A DNA stretch of 64,000 bases from Ardenticatenaceae bacterium (GTDB taxonomy: Bacteria > Chloroflexota > Anaerolineae > Ardenticatenales > Ardenticatenaceae). A program made the position numbers and the translations under genes. The stretch is taken from the NCBI GenBank assembly GCA_026989095.1, contig JALSKA010000075.1, positions 17,352 through 81,351 of the forward strand. The letters run 5' to 3'. This document shows positions 1-8,937 of the stretch, in pieces. Position 1 is the first letter of the stretch. The number at the start of each line of letters is the position of its first letter. The notes below the pieces were generated by a model. The model was given only the letters and a program-made list of their open reading frames with translations. It ran no database searches and was not told where the DNA came from.

Positions 1-1
1 C

Positions 2-1129
2 AGAGCCGTCAAGGAGGCGGCCGCCAGCGTGTTGACCAACAAGTACGCCGAGGGGTATCCCGGTCGGCGCTACTACGGCGGGTGCGAGTACGTGGACATC
101 GTCGAATCCCTGGCCATCGAGCGCGTGAAGGCCCTCTTCGGGGCGGAGTACGCCAACGTCCAGCCCCATTCGGGCTCCCAAGCCAACATGGCCGTCTACT
201 TCGCCCTGCTGGAGCCCGGCGACACGATCCTGAGCATGAAGCTGGACCAAGGGGGGCACTTAACCCACGGGAGCCCGGTCAACTTCAGCGGGATGCTCTA
301 CAACATCGTCCACTACGGCGTCTCCCCGGAGACGGAGACCATCGACATGGACGAAGTCGCCCGCCTGGCGCGCCAGCACCGCCCCAAGCTGATCCTCACG
401 GGAGCCAGTGCCTACCCGAGGCTGTGGGACTTCGAGGCGTTCCGGGCCATTGCCGACGACGTGGGGGCCTACCTCATGTGCGACATGGCCCACTTCGCCG
501 GCCTGGTGGCGGCCGGCGTCCACCCCAACCCGGTGCCCTACTGCGACGTGGTCACCAGCACCACCCACAAGACCCTGCGGGGGCCGCGCAGCGGCTTCAT
601 CCTGGCCCGCGAAAAGTACGCTCAAGTCATCAACAAGGCCGTCTTCCCCGGCACACAGGGTGGCCCACTTATGCACATCATCGCCGCCAAGGCCGTGGCC
701 TTCAAGCTGGCCATGACCGACGAGTTCCGCGACTACGGCCGCCAAGTGGTCGCCAACGCGAAGACCTTGGCCGAGACTCTGGCCGGCCACGGGCTGCGCA
801 TTGTCTCCGGCGGCACCGACACCCACCTGATGCTGGTGGACGTTCGTCCCGTGGGGCTCACGGGCAAGCGGGCCGAAAAAGTGCTCGACAACGTGAACAT
901 CACCACCAACAAGAACATGGTCCCCTTCGACCCCGAGAGCCCCTTCGTGACCAGCGGCATCCGCTTGGGATCGCCGGCCCTGACGACGCGGGGCTTCCGC
1001 GAGGAGGAGATGCGCCTGGTGGGCGAGCTCATCGCCCGCACGCTCCATCACCCGGACGATGCCCGCGTCCACGACGAAGTGCGCGCCGCCGTCAAGGAAC
1101 TGGCCCTGCGCTTCCCCGTGCCCGCGTGA
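2..1129 (+). CDS. glyA: Serine hydroxymethyltransferase (5' end missing)
   Basis: PLP-dependent cytosolic enzyme that interconverts serine and glycine while loading tetrahydrofolate with a one-carbon unit. The reading frame is open to the window edge and begins inside the family motif [19 protein letters not shown], so roughly the first 40-50 residues lie upstream; the GTG at 29 is internal, not the true start. The PLP-binding lysine sits in [13 protein letters not shown] (Lys codon 569-571). The C-terminus ([15 protein letters not shown]) is intact. It converges with the glycosyltransferase gene 49 bp away. Glycine made here would feed the gcv operon found later in the window. Assignment is secure. 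Confidence 0.97.
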   Translation, partial: RAVKEAAASVLTNKYAEGYPGRRYYGGCEYVDIVESLAIERVKALFGAEYANVQPHSGSQANMAVYFALLEPGDTILSMKLDQGGHLTHGSPVNFSGMLYNIVHYGVSPETETIDMDEVARLARQHRPKLILTGASAYPRLWDFEAFRAIADDVGAYLMCDMAHFAGLVAAGVHPNPVPYCDVVTSTTHKTLRGPRSGFILAREKYAQVINKAVFPGTQGGPLMHIIAAKAVAFKLAMTDEFRDYGRQVVANAKTLAETLAGHGLRIVSGGTDTHLMLVDVRPVGLTGKRAEKVLDNVNITTNKNMVPFDPESPFVTSGIRLGSPALTTRGFREEEMRLVGELIARTLHHPDDARVHDEVRAAVKELALRFPVPA

Positions 1130-1178
1130 ACGCCGCCCGGGGGCAACGGAGCTCCCGGGTCCCTCCTCGCTCCTCACC

Positions 1179-2189
1179 TCATTCGTCCCCGTTGAGCACT
1201 TCCCGCACTATGTAGATGGGCTTGCCCTGGCTCTCGTGGTAGGTGCGGATGATCATCTCGCCCAGCAGCCCCATCGTGATGAGCTGAATGCCCACCACGA
1301 TGAGGAGCACGGCGAGCAGCAACAGGGGGCGCGTGCCGATGTCCTGGTGGCCGATGAACTTCACCAGGGCCAAGTAGACGCCGAGGAGCACGCCCACGCC
1401 GGCCGCGCCCAGTCCTAGCGTGCCAAAGACGTGGAGGGGGCGAGTCGAGTACGTGCCCAGAAACCAGACGGTGATTAAGTCGAGGATGACCCGAACGGTG
1501 CGGCTCAGGCCGTACTTGGAACGCCCGTATCGCCTGGGATGGTGGTTGACCGGCACCTCGGCCACGGCGCCGCCCACTTGGCTGGCCAAGGCCGGAATGA
1601 AGCGGTGGAGCTCGCCGTAGAGGCGCACTTCGCGGATCACGTCGGCTCGATACGCTTTGAGCGAACAGCCGTAGTCGTGCAGGCGCACGTCCGTTACGTT
1701 GGAGATCAGCCGGTTGGCGATCATGGAGGGGAGCTTGCGGTCCAAGAAACGGTCCTTCCGGTTGACCCGCCAGCCGCTCACGATGTCGAAGCCCTCGTCG
1801 ATCTTGGCCAGCAGCTTGGGGATGTCGCGCGGGTCGTTCTGCAAGTCCGCGTCCATGGTGACGATCACGTCACCCCGCGCCCTGTCGAAGCCGGCCGCGA
1901 AGGCCGCGGTTTGGCCGAAGTTGCGGCGCAGGCGCACGACTTTGAGGCGCCGGTCCTCGGCGGCCAAACGGCGCAAGAGGGGATAGCTGCCGTCGGTGGA
2001 GCCATCGTCCACCACGATAATCTCGTAGGGGCGGCCAAGGGCTTCCAACACCTCGGTGAGCGAACGGTACAGCTCGGGAATGCTCTCTTCCTCGTTGTAC
2101 AGGGGAATGACGACGGAAACGTCGGGCCTCTCGACCGGCCCGTTCTGCGTCTGTTCCAGAAGTTGGGGTTGAGCGGACGGTGTGTTCAT
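1179..2189 (-). CDS. Family 2 glycosyltransferase, polyprenyl-phosphate type, with two C-terminal membrane helices
   Basis: 336 residues. The GT-A domain (about residues 23-235) has the family 2 signatures VVIPLYNEEESI, VVDDGSTDGS, the DXD-like TMDADLQNDP and NFGQTAAFAAG. Two hydrophobic helices follow (about 250-275 and 290-315), as in ArnC/GtrB/DPM1-type enzymes that transfer a sugar from a nucleotide to undecaprenyl phosphate at the inner membrane face. The exact sugar cannot be read from sequence. It is the last gene of a minus-strand run mscS-murE-ruvA-GT2, 39 bp after ruvA. A GAGGAG ribosome site lies about 11 bases before the ATG. A role in cell-surface glycan assembly is inference. 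Confidence 0.9.
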   Translation of the reverse strand: MNTPSAQPQLLEQTQNGPVERPDVSVVIPLYNEEESIPELYRSLTEVLEALGRPYEIIVVDDGSTDGSYPLLRRLAAEDRRLKVVRLRRNFGQTAAFAAGFDRARGDVIVTMDADLQNDPRDIPKLLAKIDEGFDIVSGWRVNRKDRFLDRKLPSMIANRLISNVTDVRLHDYGCSLKAYRADVIREVRLYGELHRFIPALASQVGGAVAEVPVNHHPRRYGRSKYGLSRTVRVILDLITVWFLGTYSTRPLHVFGTLGLGAAGVGVLLGVYLALVKFIGHQDIGTRPLLLLAVLLIVVGIQLITMGLLGEMIIRTYHESQGKPIYIVREVLNGDE

Positions 2190-2228
2190 CGGTTCGGTGA
2201 CTCCTCACAGAGATCATCGTGGCACGTG

Positions 2229-2798
2229 CTACTCGCTCAGCCGTTGAAGGGCGCGAAAAATCCTCTCCTCCAGCGACAGGTCGGGGGGAAGTCCACGGAG
2301 AGCCGCTTGGGCCTCGCGGAGGCTGTATCCCAGGGCGGTGAGGGCGCTCAGGGCATCGGCGTCGGCCGATGTCGCCGGCGCGCCGGCGACGGTAAGCCGT
2401 TCCACCTTGGCCTTCAAGTCGAGCACCACGCGCCGCGCCGTGCGGGTGCCCACACCCGGCACGCGGGTGAGCATCTCGTGTTGTTCGTTGACGATCGCGT
2501 GGACGATGGTGGCCGGATCATACGTGGCGAGGAAGGCCAAGGCCACCTTGGGCCCCACTCCGCTGACACCGAGCAGCAACTCGAAGAGCTCCAACTCCTC
2601 CCGCGTCTTGAAGCCGTACAGGCTCAGTTCGTTCTCGCGCACGTGGAGGTGGGTGTAGAGCCGCACCCGGGTGCCCTCCGGGCCCGCTTGAGCGGCCAGA
2701 GGCGGGGGCACGTGGACACGGTACCCCACCCCGCCCACGTCGAGCACCATCCAATCTTCCCCCCGGAACAGGAGCGTGCCCTCCAAGCTACCGATCAT
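2229..2798 (-). CDS. ruvA: Holliday junction branch migration protein RuvA
   Basis: 189 residues, the usual length. RuvA tetramers bind the four-way junction and load the RuvB helicase in recombination repair. The N-terminal OB domain begins MIGSLEGTLLF. The two helix-hairpin-helix motifs are visible as LLGVSGVGPKVALAFL and LTRVPGVGTRTARRVVLDLK. The C-terminal RuvB-interacting helical domain is at about 140-189. The start overlaps the end of murE by 11 bases, implying translational coupling. ruvB and ruvC are not in the window. Confidence 0.97.
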   Translation of the reverse strand: MIGSLEGTLLFRGEDWMVLDVGGVGYRVHVPPPLAAQAGPEGTRVRLYTHLHVRENELSLYGFKTREELELFELLLGVSGVGPKVALAFLATYDPATIVHAIVNEQHEMLTRVPGVGTRTARRVVLDLKAKVERLTVAGAPATSADADALSALTALGYSLREAQAALRGLPPDLSLEERIFRALQRLSE

Positions 2799-4347
2799 GG
2801 CGCTCCTGCTGCTGTCGTTTGCGGATGGCGGCGCGCATCACTTCGTGTTCGTTCCAGGGATACTCGGTTTCACCGTAGCACATGGTGGGCTCGTGCCCTT
2901 TGCCGCACGCCATGACCACATCGCCCGGCTCGGCCTGGAAGACGGCCCACTCGATGGCCGCGGCCCGGTCGGGAATGCAGACGTAGTCACGCCCCTCCCG
3001 GGCGCCGGCCGCCCGGGCGCCCCGGGCAATCTCGGCGATAATCTCGTTGACATCCTCGGTGCGCGGGTCCTCGGCGGTGAAGACGGCCAAGTCGGCGAAG
3101 CGGGCGGCCACTCGCCCCATCATGCTGCGCTTGGCCACGTCCCGCAGGCCGGCCGAGCCGAAGACCACAATGACCCGCCCCTCGGCCATGGTGCGGGCGG
3201 CCTTCAATGCCTGCTCCAGGGAAACGGGCGTGTGGGCGAAGTCCACGAGGGCCAGGAAGTCCTGCCCCTCGTCGATGGGCTCCATGCGGCCGGTCACGCG
3301 CTCCACCCGGGCGATGCCGGCCTGAATGTGCTCGGCCGTGGCCCCTTGGGAGAGGCCCACGGCCGTGGCGGCCAGGGCATTGTAGACGTTGAAGCCTCCC
3401 AAGAGGTGAGTGAAGAGCTGGAAACGCCCCACAGGGCTCTCGACGGTGAACCGCGTGCCCTGGTTCGTGTACCGGATGTCCACCGCGCGCACGTCGGCCC
3501 GCGCCTCCACGCCGTAGGTGATCGTTATGTCGGCGGCGTGGTGGCGGAGATACTGGTAGCTGGAATCGTCCGCGTTCAGCACGGAGACTTTGGGCGTCTC
3601 GGGCTTTCGGTAGGCCGTGGCCAGGGAGGCGAAGAGCATGGCCTTGGCCTTGCGGTAATTCTCAACCGTGCCGTGGATGTCCAAGTGTTCGTGGGTGATG
3701 TTGGTCACCACGGCCACGTCGAAGGCCACGCCGGTCACCCGGTGCTGGGCCAACCCGTGGGAGGTGGTCTCGATCACGGCGTAGCGGGCGCCGGCCTCCA
3801 CCATGCGGCCCAGGTAGCCTTGGGTTTCCAGGGCATCGGGCGTGGTCACGTGGGCGCCCGTCTCCACCTGGTGGTGGCCGATGCGGGCGCCAATGGTGCT
3901 GATCACGCCCACCGTGGCCCCGGTGGCCTCCAGGACGGCGGCCGTGAGGGCGGTCGTGGTGGTCTTGCCGTCCGTGCCCGTGATGCCGATCACGCGCAGC
4001 CGGCGTGAGGGGTGGCCGTGCCAGGCTGCGGCCAACCAGGCCAGGGCCTCCCGCCCGTCGGGCACTTGAACATAGGGCACGGGGAAGGAAGAGTACTCGT
4101 CGGCGGGGCGCTCGCCCACCACGGCCACGGCACCCCGTGCCACGGCGTCGGGGATGTAGCGGTGAGCGTCCACCCACACGCCGGGGTAGGCCACGAAGAG
4201 CACGCCGGGCTTCACGCGGCGGGAGTCGCTGGTGATGCCCCGCACGCGAATGTGGCCGAGAGCCTCCGCTGGCGTGCGGTAGGTGGGCAGTGCGCTCAAC
4301 AAATCGGCCAGGGGCATGGAGTGTCCGGCTCCGGTTCGGTCGCTCAT
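2788..4347 (-). CDS. murE: UDP-N-acetylmuramoyl-tripeptide synthetase (MurE family)
   Basis: 519 residues. Cytoplasmic ATP-dependent ligase adding the third amino acid to UDP-MurNAc-L-Ala-D-Glu in peptidoglycan synthesis. The order is an N-terminal substrate domain, a P-loop GITGTDGKTT at 121-130 (Asp where most homologues have Asn), a central ATPase domain and a C-terminal ligase domain. The position that recognises the third residue reads EDPR (426-429) rather than the DNPR typical of meso-diaminopimelate enzymes, so the amino acid added is uncertain; some Chloroflexota use ornithine. The ATG overlaps the stop of the mscS gene as ATGA and its 3' end overlaps ruvA. Other mur genes are not nearby. 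Confidence 0.93.
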   Translation of the reverse strand: MSDRTGAGHSMPLADLLSALPTYRTPAEALGHIRVRGITSDSRRVKPGVLFVAYPGVWVDAHRYIPDAVARGAVAVVGERPADEYSSFPVPYVQVPDGREALAWLAAAWHGHPSRRLRVIGITGTDGKTTTTALTAAVLEATGATVGVISTIGARIGHHQVETGAHVTTPDALETQGYLGRMVEAGARYAVIETTSHGLAQHRVTGVAFDVAVVTNITHEHLDIHGTVENYRKAKAMLFASLATAYRKPETPKVSVLNADDSSYQYLRHHAADITITYGVEARADVRAVDIRYTNQGTRFTVESPVGRFQLFTHLLGGFNVYNALAATAVGLSQGATAEHIQAGIARVERVTGRMEPIDEGQDFLALVDFAHTPVSLEQALKAARTMAEGRVIVVFGSAGLRDVAKRSMMGRVAARFADLAVFTAEDPRTEDVNEIIAEIARGARAAGAREGRDYVCIPDRAAAIEWAVFQAEPGDVVMACGKGHEPTMCYGETEYPWNEHEVMRAAIRKRQQQERHDR

Positions 4348-5477
4348 GAGTGTTCCACTCCGTCTTCTTCAATGGGCTGCGGGGAGAGCACCTGCTGCCA
4401 GCGGGCAGCGTGTTGGGGCTCCAGCCGATGCCAGACGGTGCGCTGGGGGAAGGGAATTTCGACGCCGGCCTCGTTGAGGGCGCGGTAGGCCGCGCGGTAG
4501 ACGCGATCCATGACAGGCGTGCGGTTCACGAACGAGTCCACCCACAGCCGGATGATGAGGTTCACGGCCGAGTCGCCAAAGCCCCGCACCAACACCCTCG
4601 GCGGCGGCTCCTCCAAGACGCCCTCGATGCCGCGCACTGCCTCCAGCAAGACCTCTCGGACGTGGGCCAGGTCGGATCCATAGGCCACGCCCACGGGGAG
4701 ATCCATGCGCAGGCGGTCGTCGGGGTAGGCGTAGTTGATGATCATGCCCTCGGTCATCAGGGAGTTGGGAATGGTGACCACCCGGTGATCGCGGGTGAGA
4801 ATGCGGGTGGAGCGCAGGCCGATGTCGATCACGTCGCCGTAAATTTCCTGGGCCGGCAGGAGCACGCGGTCGCCGATGCGGTAGGGCCTGTCGAGCAGGA
4901 TCATCACCCCGCTGATGGCATCCCGCAGGGTTGCTTGGGCGGCGAGGGCTACGGCCAAGGAGCCCACGCCCAGCGTGGCCAACAGCGTGGTCACCTCCAC
5001 GCCGAAGTGATCGAGCACGGTGAGCGCGGCCAACACGGTGAGCACCACCAGGAGCACGCGGCGGATGTAGGGCACCAGCAGGTCGTCCAGGGTGGAGTCG
5101 GTGCGCTCAGCCACATGCTCGACGTACCAGTTGAGCACGTCGCGCACGAGGCGATAGAAGAGGATGTAGACGGCCAGCACCCCGGCCGTGAAGATGATGC
5201 CGTCGAACAGGCCCTGCCACTCCTCTGTCAGGAAGTCCAAGGAGATAACGGCCAGCCTGGCGCCCAAGACCAGGATGAGCCAGAAGAGGGGGCCGCGCAC
5301 GGCGTTGAAGAGCACGTCGTCAAGGGTGGTGCGCGAGCGGTGGGTGAGCTTCCACAGGTAGCGGTCGGCCAGGGCGAGGAGCAAACGGGCGAGGATGGCT
5401 ACGGCCACGAAGATGCCGGCGGCCCTGAGCAGGGCATACACGGTCTCAGCTTCCCACAGACGCACAACCTCCACCAT
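4344..5477 (-). CDS. Small-conductance mechanosensitive channel (MscS family)
   Basis: 377 residues. Inner-membrane channel that opens under membrane tension to relieve osmotic shock. Four or five hydrophobic helices precede the pore-lining helix with the Ala/Gly-rich pattern LATLGVGSLAVALAAQATLRD. The beta domain follows (RPYRIGDRVLL, VVTIPNSLM), then the C-terminal alpha/beta cage. The frame is open a further 350 bases upstream, but that part looks non-coding; the ATG at 5477 has a GGGGGAAG ribosome site and begins just before the first membrane helix. The stop overlaps the murE start (ATGA). Confidence 0.92.
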   Translation of the reverse strand: MVEVVRLWEAETVYALLRAAGIFVAVAILARLLLALADRYLWKLTHRSRTTLDDVLFNAVRGPLFWLILVLGARLAVISLDFLTEEWQGLFDGIIFTAGVLAVYILFYRLVRDVLNWYVEHVAERTDSTLDDLLVPYIRRVLLVVLTVLAALTVLDHFGVEVTTLLATLGVGSLAVALAAQATLRDAISGVMILLDRPYRIGDRVLLPAQEIYGDVIDIGLRSTRILTRDHRVVTIPNSLMTEGMIINYAYPDDRLRMDLPVGVAYGSDLAHVREVLLEAVRGIEGVLEEPPPRVLVRGFGDSAVNLIIRLWVDSFVNRTPVMDRVYRAAYRALNEAGVEIPFPQRTVWHRLEPQHAARWQQVLSPQPIEEDGVEHS

Positions 5478-5572
5478 TCTGCTCTTCCCCCCGTCCACAC
5501 TTCCGGTCCACTGCACCTGCTCCACCGCCTCCGGCACGAAGAGGCGGCCATGCCTTTTCCGAGTTTCGCCAT

Positions 5573-5890
5573 TCAGAGGCCCAGTCGTGCTCGCAGGCGG
5601 GCCAGCAGACCTTGCGTGGCCGGCGCGCTCTGACTTTGACGGACACGTCGGCGCGTGTTGGGGTGTTGGTCGGGCGAGCGGGGCACGTTGTACCGCGGGC
5701 GCTGAATCAGCCGGCGATGTTGGCGGTAAAACTCCTCGTCGGCCTCGTAGCACGTCAGGCAGAGAAAACTGCCCCGCTGTACCCGGATAGCATGGTCGTA
5801 ACAGACGTAACGCCCGCAGTTGGTACACTCGGCGTTGGCGAATTCGACCTTTTCCGGCCTTCGCTCCTCACAAATTGGGCATCGCTCCAC
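5573..5890 (-). CDS. Small zinc-ribbon / B-box-like protein of unknown function
   Basis: About 105 residues. The N-terminal half carries a compact metal-binding array, CPIC, then CTNC, CYDH and CLTC, reminiscent of a treble-clef or B-box cross-brace. The C-terminal half is basic and proline/arginine-rich, ending LLARLRARLGL, and is probably disordered. I chose the GTG at 5890 because GGAGGAGG lies 5 bases upstream; an in-frame ATG at 5917 lacks such a site. A promoter is visible at 5940-5968. It precedes the mscS-murE-ruvA run by 95 bases. Function not recognised. Confidence 0.7.
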   Translation of the reverse strand: MERCPICEERRPEKVEFANAECTNCGRYVCYDHAIRVQRGSFLCLTCYEADEEFYRQHRRLIQRPRYNVPRSPDQHPNTRRRVRQSQSAPATQGLLARLRARLGL

Positions 5891-5939
5891 GGTCCCTCCT
5901 CCGATAGACGGGGACATGACGTCTGTTCGAGGTGCTTAG

Positions 5940-5968
5940 ACGATACAGCCTTTCGCAAGACATGTCAA
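5940..5968 (-). promoter_or_regulatory. Promoter for the zinc-ribbon gene
   Basis: On the minus strand TTGACA (5968-5963), a 17-base spacer and TATCGT (5945-5940) form a near-consensus housekeeping promoter about 50 bases before the GTG start. Confidence 0.65.
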
Positions 5969-6048
5969 AAAACGCGCCGGCCCGCGGGACGCGTGCCAGA
6001 CCGCGAAGCAGAGGGCAGCCAAGCCGGCGCCGCCCGCAGGCGCACGGC

Positions 6049-6969
6049 TCAGCGGGCCACGAGGCGACGCCCAATGACGTTCTGCACTGCGTCCAGCATG
6101 GGAGCCGACACGCGGGCGACGTGGGCGGCCAAACGGTCGCGCCACGAAGGGGACTCGAAGGGCTCGGCCTGGAGAGCAGCACGGGCGATCTCCCGGCCCA
6201 AGGCGATCAGCTCGGCCGAGTGGCTGAAGTCCCACGGGGGCAGGGAGAGCTGGTGGCGGAGCTGGATGGTGCGCACCCTGACATTTCGGAGTTGGGCGTA
6301 CTCCAGGTCGGCCGTCACGTGGCGGACGATGAGCGCCCCAATGGCCTGGTGGACGATGCCGGCCAAGGTGCGCAGCTGTTCGCCGGGCGTCAGGGTGTTG
6401 GCCAGGTTGAGCGCCACGATCTCGTCGGCGCCCCGCTCCATGGCCACGCGCACGGGCAGATCGGCCACGGCGCCGCCGTCAATGTACCGCCGGCCGCCGA
6501 CCCGCCAGGGCGGGTGCAGGGGAGGCAAGGCCGTGCTGGCCATGATGCCGTCGATGATGTGCTCGTCCGGGTCGTCGCCGAACACGTGAACGCGTCCCGT
6601 CTCCAGGTCAGTGGCCACGGCGTAGCCCGGCACCTGGAGCTCGCCAAAGCGCCGGACAGGCATGTGGCGGTGGACGAAGCGATACCAGTTGGCGTTGCTG
6701 AACAGGCTCTCCCGCCGGCGGGCAAGGTTCCAGAGCGCAGTCAGGTGGGTGCCGGGGTAGACATCCTCCTTGCGCACCTGAAGCCACACCTCGGCCAGGC
6801 GATACGCTCCCCGAGGCGTGGGGTCGCAGGCCAGGAAGAGGGCGTTGACCGCGCCCACCGAAGTGCCCACCACCAGATCGGGCTTGATGCCCGCCTCGAG
6901 CAGCACCTGGAGCGCGCCCACTTGGAGCGCGCCCCGGTTGCCCCCACCGCTTAGGACAAAAGCGAGCAT
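6049..6969 (-). CDS. Patatin-like phospholipase (RssA/YchK type)
   Basis: 306 residues. Serine hydrolase with a Ser-Asp dyad acting on acyl ester bonds of lipids. The oxyanion-hole motif GGGNRG is at residues 8-13, the nucleophile elbow GTSVG puts Ser at 37, and the catalytic Asp is in IDGG (Asp164). There is no signal peptide, so it is probably cytoplasmic. The start is well supported (GAGGAGG before ATG). It follows the isochorismatase-like gene by 60 bases on the same strand, so co-transcription is likely. Substrate is unknown. Confidence 0.92.
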   Translation of the reverse strand: MLAFVLSGGGNRGALQVGALQVLLEAGIKPDLVVGTSVGAVNALFLACDPTPRGAYRLAEVWLQVRKEDVYPGTHLTALWNLARRRESLFSNANWYRFVHRHMPVRRFGELQVPGYAVATDLETGRVHVFGDDPDEHIIDGIMASTALPPLHPPWRVGGRRYIDGGAVADLPVRVAMERGADEIVALNLANTLTPGEQLRTLAGIVHQAIGALIVRHVTADLEYAQLRNVRVRTIQLRHQLSLPPWDFSHSAELIALGREIARAALQAEPFESPSWRDRLAAHVARVSAPMLDAVQNVIGRRLVAR

Positions 6970-7029
6970 GATTGGCCTCCTCGAGACGTGTCATCCCCGC
7001 CGGGCTTCCCCTGCCCCGGGGCCCGTGGG

Positions 7030-7665
7030 TTACGTCGAATCGGGCTCGAACACGATGTCCTCAACGCGGCGCACCACGTCGCCCACGTAGAGCCACGAGA
7101 CCTGGCGGAGTGTGAGGGCTTGGTCGAACTCCGTCAGGGCGGAGATGCCGTTGGCCGGCACCACGATGTGGAACCAGCGCAACCCGGCCGAAGCCGCTGT
7201 GTGGAGCACACAGATGCTCGAGACCGTGCCCACAATGACAAGGTGTTCTACCTGCCACACGCGGGTGAGGAAGTGGTCCAACCACGTGTCGTAAAATCCG
7301 TCATAGCGGCTCTTCTGGCAGACGATTTCGTTGGGCCGGGGCTTGAGCTCGTCCACGATCTTCCACCCCCACGTGCCGGCCCGACAGTGCTCGGGCCAGA
7401 TCTGCCACTCCGGGTCTCCCTCGAAGTGGGTGTCCTGGGTGTAGGCCACGCGAACGCCGGCGGAGCGCGCCGATTCCAACAGGGCCTGGATATGGGGCAC
7501 CGTCTCGATGGCCGTGGGCACCACGAGCGAGCCCCCTTCCTTTACAAAGTCGTTCTGCATGTCCACCACGATGAGGGCTGTCTTCGAGGCCGGCAGGCGA
7601 ACCTGGTCCTTGAACTTGATCTCCGGTACGGCCACCGTCTCGCCGGGAACGAAGGGAACGCTCAT
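7030..7665 (-). CDS. Isochorismatase-family cysteine hydrolase (nicotinamidase-like)
   Basis: 211 residues. The catalytic triad is readable as Asp35 in VVDMQNDF, Lys118 in QKSRYDGF and Cys152 in GTVSSICVLHTA. The family hydrolyses amides or vinyl ethers such as nicotinamide, N-carbamoyl compounds and isochorismate. The SSICV context, next to a small cis-peptide loop, is common in nicotinamidase/pyrazinamidase-like enzymes, but the substrate cannot be fixed from sequence. ATG 7665 is preferred over GTG 7674 because AGGAGG is 8 bases upstream of it. First gene of a probable operon with the patatin-like gene. Confidence 0.9.
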   Translation of the reverse strand: MSVPFVPGETVAVPEIKFKDQVRLPASKTALIVVDMQNDFVKEGGSLVVPTAIETVPHIQALLESARSAGVRVAYTQDTHFEGDPEWQIWPEHCRAGTWGWKIVDELKPRPNEIVCQKSRYDGFYDTWLDHFLTRVWQVEHLVIVGTVSSICVLHTAASAGLRWFHIVVPANGISALTEFDQALTLRQVSWLYVGDVVRRVEDIVFEPDST

Positions 7666-7892
7666 GGTTGACACCTCCTCTGTTGAACCTGTGGCGGCAC
7701 AACGTGAATTCTGGTGCGAAGCACGTCGTCTGAAGTGGCCGTCTCCTTCACTTGTGCGGGCATGTCTTGGTAATTTTGGGCCTGCTCTCCCGACACGTCA
7801 AACGGCGCTCGACGGGAACTTTCCCGCCCAGCAGAGCGTCCTGACGGCAGAGACCCCGACAGGCAAAGTGTCCAGCCAGAAAGGAGGAGGCC

Positions 7893-8834
7893 ATGAAACG
7901 CTCGATTGCCATCCTGACAAGCGTGCTGGTGCTCGTTGTCCTGGTCGGATGCGCGAGCGCGCGGGTGGAACGATTTGCCCGCCAGAACGCCTCTGCAGAG
8001 GGGGCCGAGGAGAGGCGAGTCGTGAAAAGTGTGCCGGCCGAGGAGAAGCGCTGGTTTGCCGGCGCCACGGAGATGCCGGAAGCCGAGGCCCAAGTGGCTG
8101 CCGAAGCCCCAGCCGAGCTTCCCACGGGCGCCTCGCCGGCCGGCAACGACCTCGTGATGCCGGCGCCGGACCGCAAGATCGTCAAGAACGCCACGATGCG
8201 CCTGGAAGTGGAGAACATCTTCAGCGCGCTCAACCAAGTGACGCTCTTAACATCCCAGTACGGCGGCTACGTGCTCAACTCGCGCACCTGGTATGAGCAG
8301 GAACGCCCCTACGCAGTGATGACCTTCGCCGTGCCGGCCGAGCGCTTCGAGGAAGCCCTGGAACAGCTCCGCCGGCTGGGCAAGGTGCTGGACGAGACGA
8401 CCACCGGACAGGACGTGACGGACCAGTACGTGGACCTGGAGGCGCGCATCCGCAACTTGGAGGCCACGGCCAACCGCATTCGGAGTTTCCTTGACGAGGC
8501 CCGCACGGTGGAGGAAGCCCTCCGGGTGAACGAACAGTTGCGCTACGTGGAAGAGGAGTTGGAGCGCCTCAAGGCTCAACGAAATGTGTTGGAACGCCGC
8601 ACGGCCTTCTCCACCATCACTGTCGAGCTCCAGCCCCTGCTCCCCAAGGCGGACCAAGAGCCGCCCCCCTGGTCGCCGGGTGAGACGTTCGAGGCCGCGT
8701 GGCGCGTGTTGGTGCGGGTGCTCCAGCTGGCCGTTGACGCGGCCATCTGGGTCGGCGTCCTCGGCAGCCCGCTCTTGCTCCTGCTGGTTCCCCTCTGGAT
8801 TTTTGGGCGCCGCCTCTTGCTCCAGGGACGGTAA
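7893..8834 (+). CDS. DUF4349 domain lipoprotein
   Basis: 313 residues. A signal peptide ends in the lipobox LVGC, so Cys20 should be lipidated and anchor the protein outside the membrane. The DUF4349 core (about 85-265) runs from RKIVKNATMRLEV through a charged heptad-rich segment (about 180-230, predicted coiled coil) to TAFSTITVEL. A C-terminal hydrophobic helix (about 280-305) is followed by a basic tail. The family is common in Chloroflexota and Firmicutes and has no firmly established function. A strong AAAGGAGGAGGCC site precedes the ATG. It is divergent from the isochorismatase gene and convergent with gltB. Confidence 0.9.
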   Translation: MKRSIAILTSVLVLVVLVGCASARVERFARQNASAEGAEERRVVKSVPAEEKRWFAGATEMPEAEAQVAAEAPAELPTGASPAGNDLVMPAPDRKIVKNATMRLEVENIFSALNQVTLLTSQYGGYVLNSRTWYEQERPYAVMTFAVPAERFEEALEQLRRLGKVLDETTTGQDVTDQYVDLEARIRNLEATANRIRSFLDEARTVEEALRVNEQLRYVEEELERLKAQRNVLERRTAFSTITVELQPLLPKADQEPPPWSPGETFEAAWRVLVRVLQLAVDAAIWVGVLGSPLLLLLVPLWIFGRRLLLQGR

Positions 8835-8863
8835 GACGTGGAGCCCTGCGGGGCCGCCCAGAA

Positions 8864-8895
8864 AACGCCCGGCACCGTTTGTGGTGCCGGGCGTT
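8864..8895 (-). terminator. Rho-independent terminator of gltB
   Basis: A perfect 13-bp stem (AACGCCCGGCACC with its complement) with a 6-base loop. Read on the minus strand it runs directly into TTTTCT, so it terminates gltB, whose stop is 43 bases upstream. It also sits just after the convergent DUF4349 gene and may act weakly for that gene. Confidence 0.85.
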
Positions 8896-8937
8896 GACAT
8901 GAGGAAACACCTGTGGAGCTCTTCGAGTTCTCCGGCC

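Noticed and set aside
1136..1159. Terminator between glyA and the glycosyltransferase gene
   Set aside because: Only a 6-bp CCCGGG/CCCGGG pairing of self-complementary sequence with no T-run.
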